Assembly: GCF_017908035.1 (NCBI RefSeq)
Contig: NZ_JAEQMU010000002.1
Span: 62,001-126,000 of the forward strand
Reading direction: 5' to 3'
DNA: 64,000 nt
Origin: Sphingobacterium tabacisoli
Lineage (GTDB): Bacteria > Bacteroidota > Bacteroidia > Sphingobacteriales > Sphingobacteriaceae
The translations under genes and the position numbers were made by a program. Positions 60,905 to 64,000 of this stretch are shown piece after piece (position 1 is the first letter of the stretch; the number at the start of each line of letters is the position of its first letter). A model generated the notes under the pieces. It saw only the letters and a program-made list of their open reading frames with translations, had not been told where the DNA came from and did no database searches.

Positions 60905-62689
60905 ATGGCTAACTCTATACAACTTACGCTCGTCCAAGAGACTGTAGCGGCGGTAAAGTCACTTTATGACGCCGATATTCCAGAATCTCAGATCACTTTG
61001 CAGGAAACACGCAAAGAGTTTGAGGGACAAATAACGATTGTCACATTTCCAGTTACACGACTTTCGAAGAAGTCGCCGGAGCAGACAGGAATGGAAATCG
61101 GTGCCTACCTGCAGCAGCATATCGATGTCATATCGGGATATAATGTCATTAAAGGATTTCTGAATATTAGCTTGTCTGACGCCTACTGGATAGCGACGCT
61201 CAACGAGACGATATTGGAGGAAGGGTTTGGTCAGTTTGCGAAGAATGGAAAGAAACTGATGGTGGAGTACTCGTCACCAAATACGAATAAGCCATTGCAT
61301 CTAGGCCATATCCGTAACAACCTGTTAGGCTACTCGGTCGCAGAAATATTGAAGGCTTATGGCTATGAGGTGGTAAAGGCGAATCTGGTAAATGATAGAG
61401 GGATCCACATCTGTAAGTCTATGCTGGCATGGCAACTGTTTGGCAATGGCGAGACGCCAGAGTCTACAGCGATGAAGGGTGACCATCTGGTGGGTAAATA
61501 TTATGTGGTATTTGATAAAGCCTATAAACAAGAGATAGAAGCCTTAAAGGTAGAAGGACAGTCGGAAGATGAAGCGAAGAAGAATGCTCCATTGATGAAA
61601 GCGGCCCAGACTATGTTGCAACAGTGGGAAGCAGGAGACGAGGAGGTCATCTCGCTTTGGAAAACGATGAACGGTTGGGTGTATGATGGCTTTGCAACGA
61701 CCTACAAACAGTTGGGCGTTGATTTTGATAAATACTATTACGAATCGGACACTTACCTGTTGGGTAAGGATATTATCCAAGAAGGTCTGGAAAAAGGAGT
61801 GTTCTTCAAGAAGGAAGATAATTCGGTCTGGATAGATCTGACGGACGAAGGTCTGGATCAGAAATTGGTGCTCCGCGGTGATGGTACTTCGGTATACATG
61901 ACGCAGGACCTGGGTACAGCACAGCTCAAATATGATGAGTTCCACATGGATGAATCGATGTATGTGGTGGGGAATGAGCAGGACTACCACTTTAAGGTGC
62001 TGTTCACAATCCTGAAAAAACTAGGTAAGACTTGGGCTGATGGTTTGTTCCATCTTTCATATGGGATGGTAGATTTGCCATCGGGTAAGATGAAGTCCCG
62101 AGAAGGTACGGTTGTGGATGCGGATGAACTGATGGCCGAAATGGTGGATACAGCTAAAGAGCGTACGGAAGAACTGGGCAAGACGGAGAGTTTTGATGAA
62201 GAAGAGAAAGCGTCGCTCTATAATAGTATCGGAATGGGTGCGCTGAAGTATTTCTTGCTTAAAGTGGATCCTAAGAAGAGACTGTTGTTTGATCCAAAGG
62301 AGTCTGTGGATTTTCAGGGACATACGGGGCCGTTTATTCAATATACGTATGCGCGGATCAAATCGGTGCTACGTAAAGCAGACTTTGATAGCGCTACTCC
62401 TAAGATTGTACCGGCATCATTCTCTCCATACGAACGGGATATGATCCAGGCATTGGCCAACTATCCGACGATAATCGAGATGGCAGCAAAAGAGTTCAGC
62501 CCTGCGCAACTGGCAAACTATGCCTACGAATTGGCTAAACTGTACAATAAATTCTATCACGAAGAGAGTATCCTTAAAGCAGAACAGGAAGATGTGAAGA
62601 CATTCCGTCTCCATTTATCAGTTGCATCGGCCCGTATTATTGCCGAAAGTATGCGCATGCTGGGAATTGAAGTTCCGGAGAGGATGTAG
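60905..62689 (+). CDS. argS: Arginyl-tRNA synthetase
   Basis: 594 aa from MANSIQLTLV (60905). The in-frame TTG at 60851 would add 18 hydrophobic residues unlike the family. Class I enzyme: N-terminal Add1 domain (~1-105), HIGH motif in NKPLHLGHIRNN (~127-138), and KMSK-type loop GKMKSREGT (~395). The DALR anticodon-binding domain ends the protein (~470-594). It charges tRNA-Arg in the cytosol. It faces speA, so both arginine-using genes start from one 109-bp region. Confidence 0.97.
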   Translation: MANSIQLTLVQETVAAVKSLYDADIPESQITLQETRKEFEGQITIVTFPVTRLSKKSPEQTGMEIGAYLQQHIDVISGYNVIKGFLNISLSDAYWIATLNETILEEGFGQFAKNGKKLMVEYSSPNTNKPLHLGHIRNNLLGYSVAEILKAYGYEVVKANLVNDRGIHICKSMLAWQLFGNGETPESTAMKGDHLVGKYYVVFDKAYKQEIEALKVEGQSEDEAKKNAPLMKAAQTMLQQWEAGDEEVISLWKTMNGWVYDGFATTYKQLGVDFDKYYYESDTYLLGKDIIQEGLEKGVFFKKEDNSVWIDLTDEGLDQKLVLRGDGTSVYMTQDLGTAQLKYDEFHMDESMYVVGNEQDYHFKVLFTILKKLGKTWADGLFHLSYGMVDLPSGKMKSREGTVVDADELMAEMVDTAKERTEELGKTESFDEEEKASLYNSIGMGALKYFLLKVDPKKRLLFDPKESVDFQGHTGPFIQYTYARIKSVLRKADFDSATPKIVPASFSPYERDMIQALANYPTIIEMAAKEFSPAQLANYAYELAKLYNKFYHEESILKAEQEDVKTFRLHLSVASARIIAESMRMLGIEVPERM

Positions 62690-62840
62690 TTTAGAAAGTT
62701 ATCGAGTTAACAAGTGATGAAGTTAACAAGTTATCGAGTTAACATGATAACTGGATAACATGATCACTGAATAAGAAGATAATCCCGATTGGATCGGGAC
62801 AGGCAGGATAACTGGATAACATGATAACTGGATAACAACA
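62690..62840. repeat. Degenerate tandem repeats of GTTATC/GTTAAC type, copy A
   Basis: About 150 bp of imperfect units such as GTTATCGAGTTAAC, AAGTTAACAAG and GATAACTGGATAACATG, interrupted near 62785-62808 by a GATCCCG-type inverted pair (AATCCCGATTGGATCGGGA). It lies between argS and the Gfo/Idh gene. The units recur at 63931-64000. Confidence 0.85.
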
Positions 62841-62856
62841 TTAAAGAGTTAGAGAA

Positions 62857-63930
62857 ATGAAAAAGTTTAAAGTTGGGTTAATAGGATTTTCGATAGGAGG
62901 ACATGTGTTTCATGCACCTTTTATCGCGAGTAATCCAAATCTGGAATTATACAAAGTAACTGCTCGAAAAGAAGAGCAACAGAAAATGTTAGCTGAACGT
63001 TATCCGGATGCAATAGGGGTATTGTCTGCGGAAGATATTATCCAGGATCCTGAGGTGGATATGGTGGTGGTAGCGACTTCCAATGACGTGCACTATAGTC
63101 TTACCAAAGCTGCTCTAGAAGCGGGCAAACATGTAGTGGTCGAGAAACCATTTACCAACACGACAGCTGAGGCGGATGAATTGATCGCCTTAGCGAAAGA
63201 GAAGGGTTTACTGTTGTCGGTACATCATAACGCTCGTTTTCATTCGGATTTCAAAACGGTGCAAAAGGTGTTGGCGTCGGGTAGATTGGGACGAGTGGTA
63301 CACTATGAAGCTCGTTTTGACCGTTTCCGTAATTTCCTACGGGAAGGAGCTTGGCGTGAAGCTGCGCTTCCTGGTTCGGGCATACATTATGATCTCGGTG
63401 CACACCTGATCGACCAATCTCTACAGCTTTTTGGATTTCCTGATGCGGTGTTTGCAGATCTACGGGCGCAGCGTGATGGTGCGAGCGCAGTAGATGATTT
63501 TGAAATTATATTGTCTTACCCAAGTCTCAAAGTCTCGCTCAAGGGACAAATGTTAGCAAAAGAGCCTACACCAAGGTTTGCTATCTACGGGATGAACGGC
63601 TGTTTTGTAAAGCGCGGAGTAGATCCTCAGGAAAACCTGCTACGTGCCGGTGCACGCCCGGAGGCGGATCCGAGTTGGGGAGTAGAGCCTGCTGATATAC
63701 AGGGTAAACTCTCGCTACTGGAAAACGGTCAGGATGTAGAGGAATATGTACTCAGCGAAATCGGAACAGGACAGGATTTCTATAAAAATATCGTAGCAAC
63801 ATTATTAGGCGACGAGGAGCTTCTTGTCAAGCCGGAGCAAGCACGTGATGTAATCCGTATCTTGGAACTGGCCGAGCAGTCTTGGGCAGAACAAAGAACA
63901 ATGAAGACCGAAGGGGAGTTGATATCATAG
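62857..63930 (+). CDS. Gfo/Idh/MocA-family oxidoreductase
   Basis: 357 aa. The N-terminal NAD(P)-binding Rossmann motif is GLIGFSIGGHVFHAPF (residues ~7-22). It is followed by VVATSNDVHYSLTKAALEAG and the family motif HVVVEKPFTNTTAEAD, with the catalytic-type EKP (~97-99). The C-terminal substrate domain holds SGIHYDLGAHLIDQSLQLFG (~170-190), with the His and Asp typical of these enzymes. It is likely a sugar or cyclitol dehydrogenase; the substrate is not known. It is flanked on both sides by the same simple repeats. Confidence 0.9.
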   Translation: MKKFKVGLIGFSIGGHVFHAPFIASNPNLELYKVTARKEEQQKMLAERYPDAIGVLSAEDIIQDPEVDMVVVATSNDVHYSLTKAALEAGKHVVVEKPFTNTTAEADELIALAKEKGLLLSVHHNARFHSDFKTVQKVLASGRLGRVVHYEARFDRFRNFLREGAWREAALPGSGIHYDLGAHLIDQSLQLFGFPDAVFADLRAQRDGASAVDDFEIILSYPSLKVSLKGQMLAKEPTPRFAIYGMNGCFVKRGVDPQENLLRAGARPEADPSWGVEPADIQGKLSLLENGQDVEEYVLSEIGTGQDFYKNIVATLLGDEELLVKPEQARDVIRILELAEQSWAEQRTMKTEGELIS

Positions 63931-64000
63931 GGTGAATAGGTTATCGAGTTATCGAGTGAACAAGTTATCGAGTTATGAAGTTAACAAGATAACATGATAA
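63931..64000. repeat. Degenerate tandem repeats of GTTATC/GTTAAC type, copy B (runs off window)
   Basis: GTTATCGAGTTATCGAG, AAGTTATCGAG and GTTAACAAGATAACATGAT units follow the Gfo/Idh stop and continue past the window edge. They have the same unit types and orientation as the block at 62690-62840. Confidence 0.85.

Noticed and set aside
62690..64000. CRISPR array
   Set aside because: The GTTAAC/GTTATC units are degenerate and have no fixed-length unique spacers, and no cas gene is present.

Overview
The window is chromosomal DNA from a member of the Bacteroidota, most likely family Sphingobacteriaceae and close to Sphingobacterium. The evidence is two SusC/SusD outer-membrane import loci, one with an ECF sigma/FecR pair, promoters of the Bacteroidota form (TTTG or TTTA, about 19 nt, then TAnnTTTG), many lipobox lipoproteins, a Bacteroidota-type arginine decarboxylase, and REP-associated transposase remnants.

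Layout. 0-10.6 kb holds housekeeping genes: the 3' end of asnB, tRNA-Asn(GTT), a PfkB kinase, a cytochrome b5-like protein, a small ECF sigma factor, murB and a TetR regulator. A leftward set follows: an HMA-AraC chimeric regulator, a FUSC membrane protein and a YpdA-like reductase. YceI and a metallo-beta-lactamase-fold hydrolase come next. 10.6-23.2 kb holds a lipase, a zinc-ribbon/SPFH/small-membrane operon, a GntR-controlled ABC operon with a visible operator, an HxlR/esterase/MFS divergon, and a sensor histidine kinase broken by a 7-G run.

23.3-36.8 kb is accessory. It has a zeta-toxin-like P-loop remnant, three decayed RAYT transposase copies, and a run of short unrecognised proteins. 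These resemble orphan immunity genes and include one piece of a toxin C-terminus directly followed by a probable immunity gene. Next come a candidate structured RNA, a string of tiny leftward genes (24, 33 and 53 aa) behind palindromic operators, and DNA-binding or cNMP-type proteins. The block ends with a group that reads like a lysis module: an fn3 protein, a three-TM holin-like protein, an amidase-like endolysin domain and a lipoprotein with a C-terminal TM segment (u-spanin topology).

36.8-47 kb is a leftward import locus: ECF sigma, FecR, STN-type SusC, SusD, HExxH metallohydrolase lipoprotein, DUF4302 lipoprotein. 47.4-58.3 kb is a second, rightward SusC/SusD locus with TIG/NHL, DUF4361-like and BACON lipoproteins and a Tat-type calcineurin phosphoesterase, but no glycoside hydrolase. 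58.4-64 kb holds an M23-like protein without visible zinc ligands, arginine decarboxylase divergent from argS, and a Gfo/Idh oxidoreductase flanked by GTTAAC/GTTATC-type repeats.
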